A DNA stretch of 21,995 nt from Candidatus Scybalocola fimicaballi. Lineage in GTDB: Bacteria > Bacteroidota > Bacteroidia > Bacteroidales > Paludibacteraceae. Shown in pieces: positions 7,920 through 15,134 of this stretch (position 1 is its first letter; every line of letters begins with the position of its first letter). The notes under the pieces are model-generated. The model saw nothing but the letters and a program-made list of their open reading frames with translations, did no database searches and was not told the origin of the DNA. The position numbers and the translations under genes are program-made. Where the stretch lies: the NCBI GenBank assembly GCA_002317115.1, contig DCIP01000037.1, forward strand, positions 1 through 21,995, written 5' to 3'.

Positions 7920-8648
7920 ATGGGAGCAAGAGATAGGATACAGAAACTGGTGCAGAGCATGACTGCAGCATGGGACAGTGTGTTGTTGACTGGCCTACGC
8001 TTGCCGTTTGCTGTAGTCGACAGAGATTCCTATCTAAAACGTATTTTTAAGCGTCGTTTTGACGATTGTTCTCCTATAGATATGTTGCCTAAGGACGACG
8101 TAAAAAAGGCCTCAAACAGAGCCATTACCGCCCATTGCATATTCGTCTCAGCTTTTTCATTCCTTCTCGCTATTCCACAGACGGGATGGCCTATGTACAC
8201 CGCCTGCGTGGTGGATTTCCTGCAGTTTCAGCTGGTGGTATTCGTCTTGACTCAGAAACTTGTGTTCATGTACGGCAATCCGAAAAGTGAGGAGCATACC
8301 GACAAAAAGATAGAGGGAGACACGTTGATTACGCTGGGCAACGAAGCCAAACACGACCAGATAATAAAACGAACGATGACATCACTGTTGGGTATGGCAG
8401 TGTCGACATTCATCAAAAGAATGGCACAAAAGCTCATCGTAAGGCTCTTCCTGCTCAACGTGTTCAAGCAAGTGTCAAAGATTTTAGGACTGACCATTTC
8501 TAAAGAGGCTTTCGACGCGGGGCTTGACATCGCCGTCGCCATCACCTGCGCCATAGTCTGTGCCGTCGTCTCATATCTGCTCTTTTATCCTATGATGAAG
8601 AGATTGCAGAGAGGATTGTACAGAGAGGCATTAAGGAATAATTCATAA
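7920..8648 (+). CDS. Hypothetical membrane protein
   Basis: 242 residues starting MGARDRIQKLVQ. An in-frame TTG two codons earlier (7914) is possible, but the ATG at 7920 is preferred. The N-terminal 70 residues are basic and amphipathic. Hydrophobic segments lie at about 72-88 (AHCIFVSAFSFLLAIP), 90-115 (YTACVVDFLQFQLVVFVLTQ) and 200-223 (LDIAVAITCAIVCAVVSYLLF), with a polar charged stretch (NPKSEEHTDKKIEGD) between the second and third. I do not recognise the family. The block with a helix ending KLVFMYGNP and the later basic helices faintly recall EcsC-like proteins, but this is weak. It follows rfbB by 64 bp with a hairpin between and no visible promoter, so read-through from rfbB is likely. 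A function in surface polysaccharide is only a guess from position. Confidence 0.7.
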   Translation: MGARDRIQKLVQSMTAAWDSVLLTGLRLPFAVVDRDSYLKRIFKRRFDDCSPIDMLPKDDVKKASNRAITAHCIFVSAFSFLLAIPQTGWPMYTACVVDFLQFQLVVFVLTQKLVFMYGNPKSEEHTDKKIEGDTLITLGNEAKHDQIIKRTMTSLLGMAVSTFIKRMAQKLIVRLFLLNVFKQVSKILGLTISKEAFDAGLDIAVAITCAIVCAVVSYLLFYPMMKRLQRGLYREALRNNS

Positions 8649-8652
8649 CAAT

Positions 8653-8680
8653 AAAGGCATGCCGATTAAAGCATGCCTTT
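8653..8680. terminator. Bidirectional terminator between convergent genes
   Basis: Perfect 10-bp arms AAAGGCATGC (8653-8662) and GCATGCCTTT (8671-8680) with an 8-base loop. It lies 4 bp after one stop codon and 22 bp from the stop of the convergent lipoprotein gene. The flanks are A/T-rich, though the T run is short. Confidence 0.75.
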
Positions 8681-8702
8681 GTCGTTTATTTATATATCAA
8701 AA

Positions 8703-9314
8703 CTATCTAAAAATTGCCTCAATGGAATCTTTCTTTAACATCGCCATATCAATAGCCTCCTCCATCAATTTCTCATAGCCAGGTATTGTCACTGGAGACA
8801 CATCCAATTTCTCTTCCTTATCCTCCAACTGTAATACTGTACCGTCTGGCTTAGCCCAAAAATAATACATTCCCGGAGCCATCAGTCCTGCGTCGTTAAG
8901 ATAACGGAAACGATACGCATACTTGATAGCGCAAACTCGTGATTTGTTCGCCATTCCCAGTTTTCTATCCAAAAATGAGATCAACGCGCTGTCGGTCTTG
9001 ACATCTATGAAATATTGGTCAATGCTTTTCAACTCGTCCGAGACATCCTTCTTGCCTTCCGCGCTCTTGATAGTTTCCTCAATCAACGACAACGTGATCT
9101 CCTGCATACGCTCATGCTGCCTGATCGCATTGTCGATATTCTGATATTCAGTAAGTGAATCAACTGCCTCAATAGAGATTAATTCATAGCTTGAGGGATC
9201 TTTTATCACAGGTCGTAGGGCCTTGAACGCATTCGCTTCCAAAGTGGACTCCATACAACTGCTTAAACAAAAACAGGCGAGGATAGATAATATTATGCTA
9301 TAAAGCTTCTTCAT
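8703..9314 (-). CDS. Hypothetical lipoprotein
   Basis: 203 residues from the ATG at 9312-9314 (MKKLYSIILSILACFCLSSC). The frame can be extended three codons to a TTG, which is less likely. A hydrophobic signal is followed by the lipobox LSSC with Cys20, so the protein should be a lipoprotein cleaved by signal peptidase II and held in a membrane. The mature part is mostly charged helix (residues about 40-110) followed by a compact region with KYAYRFRYLNDAGLMAPGMYYFW and the motif DGTVLQLEDKEE. I do not recognise the family; the shape recalls short lipoproteins common in Bacteroidales. It is flanked by terminators on both sides and is therefore probably a single-gene transcript. Confidence 0.78.
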   Translation of the reverse strand: MKKLYSIILSILACFCLSSCMESTLEANAFKALRPVIKDPSSYELISIEAVDSLTEYQNIDNAIRQHERMQEITLSLIEETIKSAEGKKDVSDELKSIDQYFIDVKTDSALISFLDRKLGMANKSRVCAIKYAYRFRYLNDAGLMAPGMYYFWAKPDGTVLQLEDKEEKLDVSPVTIPGYEKLMEEAIDMAMLKKDSIEAIFR

Positions 9315-9339
9315 CAAATTCAAAAACTATTTCACTTTG

Positions 9340-9363
9340 CAAAAGTACGCAAAAACAAAATTA
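9340..9363 (-). promoter_or_regulatory. Candidate promoter region of the lipoprotein gene
   Basis: Two overlapping choices for a -7 element are seen on the minus strand: TACTTTTG (9340-9347) and TAATTTTG (9356-9363). Neither has a convincing -33 TTTG. The first lies 25 bp before the start codon, the second 41 bp. Confidence 0.35.
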
Positions 9364-9402
9364 TATGCTTTTATGATATAATTAAAAAATGCTAAATTTT
9401 CT

Positions 9403-9438
9403 TAAAATAAAAGGAGACGCAATGTCTTGCGTCTCCTT
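9403..9438 (-). terminator. Terminator of the cellobiose operon
   Basis: Perfect 11-bp arms AAGGAGACGCA (9411-9421) and TGCGTCTCCTT (9428-9438) with a 6-base loop. On the minus strand it is followed by TTTTATTTT, a good termination tract. It lies 50 bp after the transporter stop. A second small hairpin, GACACA (9448-9453) and TGTGTC (9460-9465), precedes it. Confidence 0.8.
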
Positions 9439-9488
9439 ATATCTTTTGACACACCTAACTGTGTCTTGCAATTTTTTAACTAGCCAAA

Positions 9489-11165
9489 TTACTCAGCTAC
9501 ACTTTTTTCTCTCATCTGAGCAAGAGCTTTTGTATTTTCTTCAATCTTCTTCTGGTCAATTGTATAGAAAATCAAAGCGACGATACCAATGACAGCACCA
9601 ATCAACGGAATCAATACAAAGATTGTCTTTACAGAATCCTTGATATCACCAGTAATGTTCACATCGTTTGCAATGAATCCTACCATACCTAGACCATACA
9701 AAGGAAGTGAGTTTGCAATTGTGTAACCTAGCTTCTGGGCCATTGTAGCAGATGTATAGATCAAACCTGTAGCACGGCGACCAGTCTTGACCTCAGCATC
9801 ATCTGCGACGTCTGCATACATACTATACATGATGAAACCAGTTGGTCCGATAATCAATGTGAACAAACAGTTTAGAATGATGATTACAGAAAGGCTATCC
9901 TTAGGAATAACCATGAAAAGGATAGAGATCAAAGAAGACAATAGGAAACATCCGATCCATGTGTTCTTCTTTCCAAACTTAGATACAATAGGCTTGATCA
10001 ACATTGTTCCTAAGATTGTGAACAGTGTACCCATAGATGCGAACAAAGCGTAGAACAACTCCCAGTCTACCTGCATACCCAAACAAGTACCCTTAATGTT
10101 GTACTTGAAGAAACTCAAATTATCACCAATCTGAGGCTCTGCACCGTCACCTCTCGAAGCCTTAATGTTGACAGACTTACCGTCAGCACCAACAACCTCA
10201 AAACATCTTTCTATTGCGACATCCTCTCCGGCAATCTTGATCACACCTACTGAAGATGTATCGTGTCTGCCATTCTCAAGGATATAAATAGGAGTCTTTT
10301 TATTATCATTAGTTTCAGAAATCTCAACGATCTTGCTTCCCTGCTCAACCACCTCAATATCAGCCAAGAAATACTTTGCGTAATATGCAGCTGTCGAGTT
10401 GTGACATGCAGTAAAGATAATCATTGCAAGAACGGCTACTGAAAGGCACCACCACTGACGATTCTTTCCAAGGTCACCAAGGTCCTCCTTCAATGAGTTG
10501 TTCTCCTCCTTAACTGGCTTTACACGCTCTCTTGTGAAATTGAATGTGCAGAATAGCAGAATCAAGGCAACTACACCATAGATCAAAACAACATAGAAGA
10601 ATGCATTTGATGTAGAAGCTCCTGTAGCCTCCTTCATAAACTGTGCAAACTTCATAACCATTGCGAAGCTCAACCAGAAACCGATCTGTGCACCGATATT
10701 TCTATAAGCTGAAACTGAATCTCTCTCCTCTGTATCCTCAGAAAGTACTCCAAGCAATGCACCGTAAGGTACGTTTACTACAGCGTAAAGGATTCTGAAC
10801 AAGAAGAATGTAATGTATGCATAAACCAACTTGCCTCCGATTGCAAAGTCGGGAGTTTTGAATGCGAAAACACCTGCCACACAGAATGGAACTAATCCGT
10901 ATAGAATCCATGGACGGAACTTTCCATACTTCGTGTTACATCTATCTGCAGCACTTCCGATAAAAATATCAATGACAATATCCAAATAACTGATGATCAT
11001 CATCATTGTTGCAGCCTCAGTTGGATCCAATCCGAAAATATCAGAATAGAACATACCAGCGATACATACAATACCCCAGAAGAGGTTGCATGCCAAATCA
11101 CCAGCTCCGTACGCGCACTTCTCAAGTACGGATAGTTTGTGATTGTTTTGATCAATAATACCCAT
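9489..11165 (-). CDS. GPH-family sugar:cation symporter with periplasmic insert
   Basis: 558 residues, a major-facilitator-type transporter of the glycoside-pentoside-hexuronide family (MelB relatives). Family marks are visible: YLDIVIDIFIG in helix 2 with Asp62 and Asp66 placed like the cation-site aspartates of MelB, then KYGKFRPWIL after helix 2, and NVPYGALLGVLS (131-142). Twelve membrane helices can be traced. The family is usually 450-480 residues. The extra length is an insert of about 90 residues (roughly 270-362) between helix 7 (ending AAYYAKYFLA) and helix 8 (WELFYALFASMGTLFTIL). With a cytoplasmic N terminus, that loop faces the periplasm. It is beta-rich and polar (IYILENGRHDTSS, GDNLSFF). 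Position next to GH5 and GH94 implies uptake of cellobiose or short cellodextrins; the substrate is inferred. The gene is 35 bp downstream of GH5 with no promoter between. Confidence 0.9.
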   Translation of the reverse strand: MGIIDQNNHKLSVLEKCAYGAGDLACNLFWGIVCIAGMFYSDIFGLDPTEAATMMMIISYLDIVIDIFIGSAADRCNTKYGKFRPWILYGLVPFCVAGVFAFKTPDFAIGGKLVYAYITFFLFRILYAVVNVPYGALLGVLSEDTEERDSVSAYRNIGAQIGFWLSFAMVMKFAQFMKEATGASTSNAFFYVVLIYGVVALILLFCTFNFTRERVKPVKEENNSLKEDLGDLGKNRQWWCLSVAVLAMIIFTACHNSTAAYYAKYFLADIEVVEQGSKIVEISETNDNKKTPIYILENGRHDTSSVGVIKIAGEDVAIERCFEVVGADGKSVNIKASRGDGAEPQIGDNLSFFKYNIKGTCLGMQVDWELFYALFASMGTLFTILGTMLIKPIVSKFGKKNTWIGCFLLSSLISILFMVIPKDSLSVIIILNCLFTLIIGPTGFIMYSMYADVADDAEVKTGRRATGLIYTSATMAQKLGYTIANSLPLYGLGMVGFIANDVNITGDIKDSVKTIFVLIPLIGAVIGIVALIFYTIDQKKIEENTKALAQMREKSVAE

Positions 11166-11200
11166 AATTATTGTGTTTTTAGATTTAAGATTTTTGCTTT

Positions 11201-12376
11201 TTACTTCTTAATGTAGATGTTAGATCTCTTCAAGACTGTTGTGTCCTGAGCTCCACAGTTTACTACGTTCAATACTCGCTTCAAGTATTCTCCCGCAGGA
11301 GTACGCTTATCCCACTCGTTTGCCTTGCATGAACCTGGCTGAAGAATTGAAGATGTCTCCTCCTTGTCGCAGAAACTCCAGTTGCAGAAACTTACCTTCT
11401 GCTTTCCGGCGTTGTTACCAGACAACATTAGCAACCACTTGTCTGTGCGGTCGAAATCCTCGTCGCCACCACCCCATGACTCTACACATCCAAACTCTGT
11501 ACAGAACACTGGTAGGCGTCCTAACACATCATACAAATATGAATACATGTCGTAATAGTGAGGCTTTCCATCCTTCTCTGAACCCTCGTTATGGCTTGCA
11601 GCATAGAAATGGAATGAGTACATGACATTGTCGTATTTCAAACGATTGTCACAATCTGGCAAATATGCGTCCAAATCCTTACCATTACCCTGGTATCTAC
11701 CCTCCTTGATGCAGGCGTCTACCAACTGACACCACTGAGGAGTACCGACTACAACGATTGGGTGAGGAGCACCTACACTGTCGTATGCAGCGTGGATAAT
11801 AGGAATGATCTTATTGGCATAAGTAGAGATTGTATCCCAATTCACCTTGTTTCCATTAGGCTCATTGCAAATCTCATACAAAACATTCTGCTTGTTGGCA
11901 TTACGCTTTGCCATATATTTGAAGAAATCCTCTGCTTTCGAATATCTTGGATCAAGAGGGTTACCTGGAGTAAGGATATGCCAATCCATAATACAATAGA
12001 TACCAAGCTCTTCACAGATATCTATCAGATTACACATCTCCTCTCTGATTTCGGGTTTGTAATTGTAACCACCCTCTTCTACATACATCGCTAGACGAAG
12101 TATACTAATATGCCAGTCTTTCACCATCTGAGTGATAGACTCCTTTGTATAACACTGGCCATACCACTGATAGCCCATAGTGCTTAGACCTGCCAACTGG
12201 ACAGGATTGCCTTCTTTATCGCATAGTTGCAAGCCTTTTACCTGCAATGCTCCGTGCTTCTGCACCGGAGGTACAGTGTCTACCTCAATTTTAGACACTT
12301 TATCACCTGCTTTCTGTCCACAACCAGACATCAAGAAAGCAGCAATTAACACTAAACCATATATCAGTCTTCTCAT
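11201..12376 (-). CDS. GH5 endo-beta-glucanase-like lipoprotein
   Basis: 391 residues. The signal MRRLIYGLVLIAAFLMSGC carries a lipobox ending at Cys19, so the enzyme is membrane-anchored. The GH5 barrel begins at HGALQVKG (41-48) and resembles subfamily 2 endo-1,4-glucanases (GLSTMGYQWYG). The acid/base is Glu172 in YEICNEPNG and the nucleophile Glu294 in VFCTEFGC; the sugar-binding HFYA and WSFCDKEE motifs are also present. The family cuts internal beta-1,4 bonds of cellulose or mixed glucans. There is no carbohydrate-binding module, which suggests soluble oligosaccharides rather than fibres as substrate. Whether the lipid anchor is on the inner or outer membrane cannot be told. It lies 83 bp downstream of GH94, with a hairpin between, and 35 bp upstream of the transporter. 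Confidence 0.92.
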   Translation of the reverse strand: MRRLIYGLVLIAAFLMSGCGQKAGDKVSKIEVDTVPPVQKHGALQVKGLQLCDKEGNPVQLAGLSTMGYQWYGQCYTKESITQMVKDWHISILRLAMYVEEGGYNYKPEIREEMCNLIDICEELGIYCIMDWHILTPGNPLDPRYSKAEDFFKYMAKRNANKQNVLYEICNEPNGNKVNWDTISTYANKIIPIIHAAYDSVGAPHPIVVVGTPQWCQLVDACIKEGRYQGNGKDLDAYLPDCDNRLKYDNVMYSFHFYAASHNEGSEKDGKPHYYDMYSYLYDVLGRLPVFCTEFGCVESWGGGDEDFDRTDKWLLMLSGNNAGKQKVSFCNWSFCDKEETSSILQPGSCKANEWDKRTPAGEYLKRVLNVVNCGAQDTTVLKRSNIYIKK

Positions 12377-12382
12377 ATTATT

Positions 12383-12388
12383 TCCTTT
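12383..12388 (-). promoter_or_regulatory. Shine-Dalgarno-like site of the GH5 gene
   Basis: AAAGGA on the minus strand, 6 bases before the ATG at 12374-12376. Such purine-rich sites are uncommon in this phylum, where initiation usually relies on A/T-rich leaders, and this one supports the chosen start. Confidence 0.4.
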
Positions 12389-12410
12389 TATGAATGACTT
12401 AATAAATAGA

Positions 12411-12444
12411 AATAAGGGGAGTCCTATAAGACACTCCCCTTATT
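12411..12444 (-). terminator. Hairpin between GH94 and GH5, possible attenuator
   Basis: Perfect 12-bp arms AATAAGGGGAGT (12411-12422) and ACTCCCCTTATT (12433-12444) with a 10-base loop, 15 bp after the GH94 stop. On the minus strand it is followed by TCTATTTATT rather than an unbroken T run, so termination may be partial. No promoter is visible between it and GH5. Confidence 0.65.
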
Positions 12445-12459
12445 CTTTATGAAGATGAA

Positions 12460-14946
12460 TTACATCTCTACCTCAACAATAGTCTTAGAACCTGCAGGCT
12501 GCATAGGAACGATGTTACCTGCAATCTCCTTACCGTTAACAGTAACCTTCTTGACACCCTTCTGTGTACCATTAGGAACTACTCTAATAGTGTAGTCAGC
12601 GTCACGGAACTTACGAGTTACAGTGTAAGGCTTCATGTCTGATGGAAGACATGGGTTGATCTCCAATCCCTTGTATGAAGGCTTAATACCTAACAAATAC
12701 TGAGAAACTGTCAACCACATCCAAGCAGCTGTACCTGTCAACCAAGAGTTCTTACCCTCACCTGGCTTAGCAGCATCCTTACCTGCAACCATCTGGCAGT
12801 TTACGTATGGCTCTACCTTGTGAAGTGCCTGATCCTTCAAGTACATAGGAGCGATCTTGCGGAACAACTCCCAAGCATCGTTACCACGAGAAGCAACTGT
12901 CTCACCGATGATAACCCATGGGTTGTTGTGACAGAAGATACCTGCGTTCTCCTTGTATCCTGCTGGGTATGAAGAAATCTCACCCATCTCAACGTGGTAT
13001 GTAGTGTAAGCAGGGTTGTTAAGTACCATACCGTGCTCACAGTCAAGATACTTCTTACATGAGTCGATAGCCTTGTCAACCATACCCTCCTCAAGTCCGA
13101 TACCTGCCATTGTACAGAATCCCTGAGACTCGATGAAGATCTTTCCTTCCTCACACTCGTTAGATCCGATCTTGTTTCCGTAGAAGTCGTATGCACGTAG
13201 GTACCACTCTCCGTCCCAACCGTGCTTCTTAACTGCCTCAACCATTGAGTCGATGCACTTCTGTGCGCGCTCTGCCTCTGCAGTCTCACCGATCTCCTTA
13301 CATAGCTCTACATAGTCCTTACCAGTTACTACGAACAAACCTGCGATCATCAAAGACTCTGCCTTTGAACCTACTGAGTTGTTCTCTGTAGTCTGGAATG
13401 ACTCATTTGGATCCCAAGAGAAACAGTTCAAGTTCAAACAGTCGTTCCAGTCAGCACGACCGATTAGTGGCAACATGTGAGGTCCAAGGTTGTTAACAAC
13501 GTGGTTGAAAGAGATCTTCAAGTGCTCGAACAATGAAACCTCTGTACCTGGCTTGTTATCGAATGGAACTGGCTCCTTAAGGATAGAGAAGTCTCCAGAC
13601 TCCTTAACGTATGCAGCAGTACCGAAGATCAACCAGCATGGATCATCGTTGAATCCACCACCGATGTCATTGTTACCGTGCTTTGTAAGTGGCTGGTACT
13701 GGTGGTAGCAACCTCCGTCAGGGAACTGAGTAGATGCGATATCAATTATACGCTCGCGAGCACGTGAAGGAATCTGGTGAACGAAACCAACCAAGTCCTG
13801 GTTAGAGTCACGGAATCCCATACCACGACCAACACCGCTCTCGAAGAATGAAGCTGAACGAGAGAAGTTGAATGTGATCATACACTGGTACTGGCTCCAG
13901 ATGTTAACCATACGGTTAAGCTTGTCATCCTCTGACTTAACAACATACTTGTCAAGAAGGATATCCCACATGTTAGCCAACTCTGCGAATGCAGCGTCAA
14001 CAGCAGCAACTGTAGAGAATCTCTTGATTAGCTCCTGTGCCTTCTTCTTGTTTACAAGTGTTACGTCTGAATCCTGAGAAGAAATCAACTCACCGCTCTT
14101 CTTACGTGCGATGTCCTCCTTAGAGAACTTCTCCTCCTGCTTGTTCTCAACGTATCCAAGAACGAAGATGTAGTCCTTGCTCTCACCTGGCTGAAGCTCA
14201 ACCTCGATGTAGTGAGATGCGATTGGAGACCATCCGTGTGCCAATGAGTTACCTGGCTTACCTGCCATTACACACTGAGGATCAGCGAACTCATTGTATA
14301 GGCCGATGAATGACTCACGGTCTGTATCGTAACCGTCGATCTTTGCATTTGTCACTGCGTAGTATGCGTAGTGATCACGACGCTCCTTATACTCTGTCTT
14401 GTGGTAGATTACGCTACCGTCGATCTCAACCTCACCTGTAGACCAGTTACGCTGGAAGTTCTCCATATCTGTAGCTGCGTTCCACAAACACCACTCTGCG
14501 AAAGAGAACAACTTGATCTTCTTTGCGTATGTAGTTGTGTTCTTCAATGTCACCTTCTGAACCTCAGCCCATGTCTTCAATGGAACGAAGAACAAAACTG
14601 ATGCCTCGATACCGTTCTTTGAACCAGTGATTCTTGTGTAGTTCATACCGTGGCGGCACTCGTAAGAATCTAGCGGAGTCTTGCAAGGCTTCCATCCTGG
14701 GTTCCATACTGTACCGTTGTCGTTGATGTAGAAGTAACGACCACCGTTGTCCATAGGAACTCCGTTGTAACGGTAACGTGTGATACGACGGAACTTGGCG
14801 TCCTTGTAGAAATCATAACCTCCGGCTGTGTTTGAGATCAAACCAAAAAAATCCTCATTTCCAAGGTAGTTGATCCAAGGGAATGGGGTTGCGGGATTGG
14901 TGATGACGAACTCACGGTTCGCATCGTCAAAATGTCCAAAATCCAT
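12460..14946 (-). CDS. GH94 cellobiose phosphorylase
   Basis: 828 residues, close to the 811-822 of characterised cellobiose phosphorylases. It converts cellobiose and phosphate to alpha-glucose-1-phosphate and glucose, saving one ATP per disaccharide. There is no signal peptide ([16 protein letters not shown]), so it acts in the cytoplasm. Visible marks: the N-terminal beta-sandwich with [18 protein letters not shown] and [20 protein letters not shown]; the catalytic-domain signature [12 protein letters not shown]; and [10 protein letters not shown], in which Asp502 matches the general acid of the Cellvibrio gilvus enzyme. The close match to this subgroup over the whole length makes cellobiose a better call than cellodextrin or chitobiose. 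It is the first gene of the GH94-GH5-symporter cluster, with a dyad and a -7 element upstream. Confidence 0.95.
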   Translation of the reverse strand: MDFGHFDDANREFVITNPATPFPWINYLGNEDFFGLISNTAGGYDFYKDAKFRRITRYRYNGVPMDNGGRYFYINDNGTVWNPGWKPCKTPLDSYECRHGMNYTRITGSKNGIEASVLFFVPLKTWAEVQKVTLKNTTTYAKKIKLFSFAEWCLWNAATDMENFQRNWSTGEVEIDGSVIYHKTEYKERRDHYAYYAVTNAKIDGYDTDRESFIGLYNEFADPQCVMAGKPGNSLAHGWSPIASHYIEVELQPGESKDYIFVLGYVENKQEEKFSKEDIARKKSGELISSQDSDVTLVNKKKAQELIKRFSTVAAVDAAFAELANMWDILLDKYVVKSEDDKLNRMVNIWSQYQCMITFNFSRSASFFESGVGRGMGFRDSNQDLVGFVHQIPSRARERIIDIASTQFPDGGCYHQYQPLTKHGNNDIGGGFNDDPCWLIFGTAAYVKESGDFSILKEPVPFDNKPGTEVSLFEHLKISFNHVVNNLGPHMLPLIGRADWNDCLNLNCFSWDPNESFQTTENNSVGSKAESLMIAGLFVVTGKDYVELCKEIGETAEAERAQKCIDSMVEAVKKHGWDGEWYLRAYDFYGNKIGSNECEEGKIFIESQGFCTMAGIGLEEGMVDKAIDSCKKYLDCEHGMVLNNPAYTTYHVEMGEISSYPAGYKENAGIFCHNNPWVIIGETVASRGNDAWELFRKIAPMYLKDQALHKVEPYVNCQMVAGKDAAKPGEGKNSWLTGTAAWMWLTVSQYLLGIKPSYKGLEINPCLPSDMKPYTVTRKFRDADYTIRVVPNGTQKGVKKVTVNGKEIAGNIVPMQPAGSKTIVEVEM

Positions 14947-15020
14947 GTTTAATTATATTAATTTTTTAAATTTCCTAAACTAAACCCAATTTCAAGATTA
15001 AAAATCTATTTTCGGGCATA

Positions 15021-15028
15021 CAAAAATA
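15021..15028 (-). promoter_or_regulatory. Candidate promoter of the cellobiose operon (-7 element)
   Basis: TATTTTTG on the minus strand fits TAnnTTTG, 74 bp upstream of the GH94 start, leaving an A/T-rich leader. No TTTG is seen at -33. That position is instead covered by a dyad (15034-15066), which would fit an activator-dependent or repressed promoter. Confidence 0.45.
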
Positions 15029-15033
15029 AAAAC

Positions 15034-15066
15034 TTTATGCTCATTAACATTATGATTAAGCATAAA
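15034..15066. promoter_or_regulatory. Candidate operator dyad upstream of GH94
   Basis: Perfect 8-bp arms TTTATGCT (15034-15041) and AGCATAAA (15059-15066) are separated by 17 bases. Symmetry continues inwards with partial matches (TCAT 15041-15044 and ATGA 15052-15055). It overlaps the expected spacer and -33 region of the GH94 promoter. A binding protein is inferred; none is encoded next to the operon apart from the NtrC-like gene at 15135. Confidence 0.5.
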
Positions 15067-15098
15067 AAAAACGTGAAAATGCCACAAAACACATTTAC

Positions 15099-15131
15099 GG
15101 TAAATAAGACGCGAGTCCTCGCGTCTCTACC
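15099..15131. repeat. GTAGAGACG-type intergenic hairpin, copy 2
   Basis: On the minus strand it reads GGTAGAGACGCGAG, a short loop, CTCGCGTCT, then an A/T bulge and TACC. The inner arms (15107-15115 and 15118-15126) and the outer GGTA/TACC (15099-15102 and 15128-15131) pair. It begins 4 bp after the stop of the NtrC-like gene and may also act as its terminator, though no T run follows. Confidence 0.6.
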
Positions 15132-15134
15132 GTG

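Noticed and set aside
9411..9438. Fourth copy of the GTAGAGACG element (core GAGACGC present)
   Set aside because: The ends are AAGGAGACGCA rather than GTAGAGACG, the stem is perfect and a T-rich tail follows on the minus strand, so an ordinary terminator explains it.
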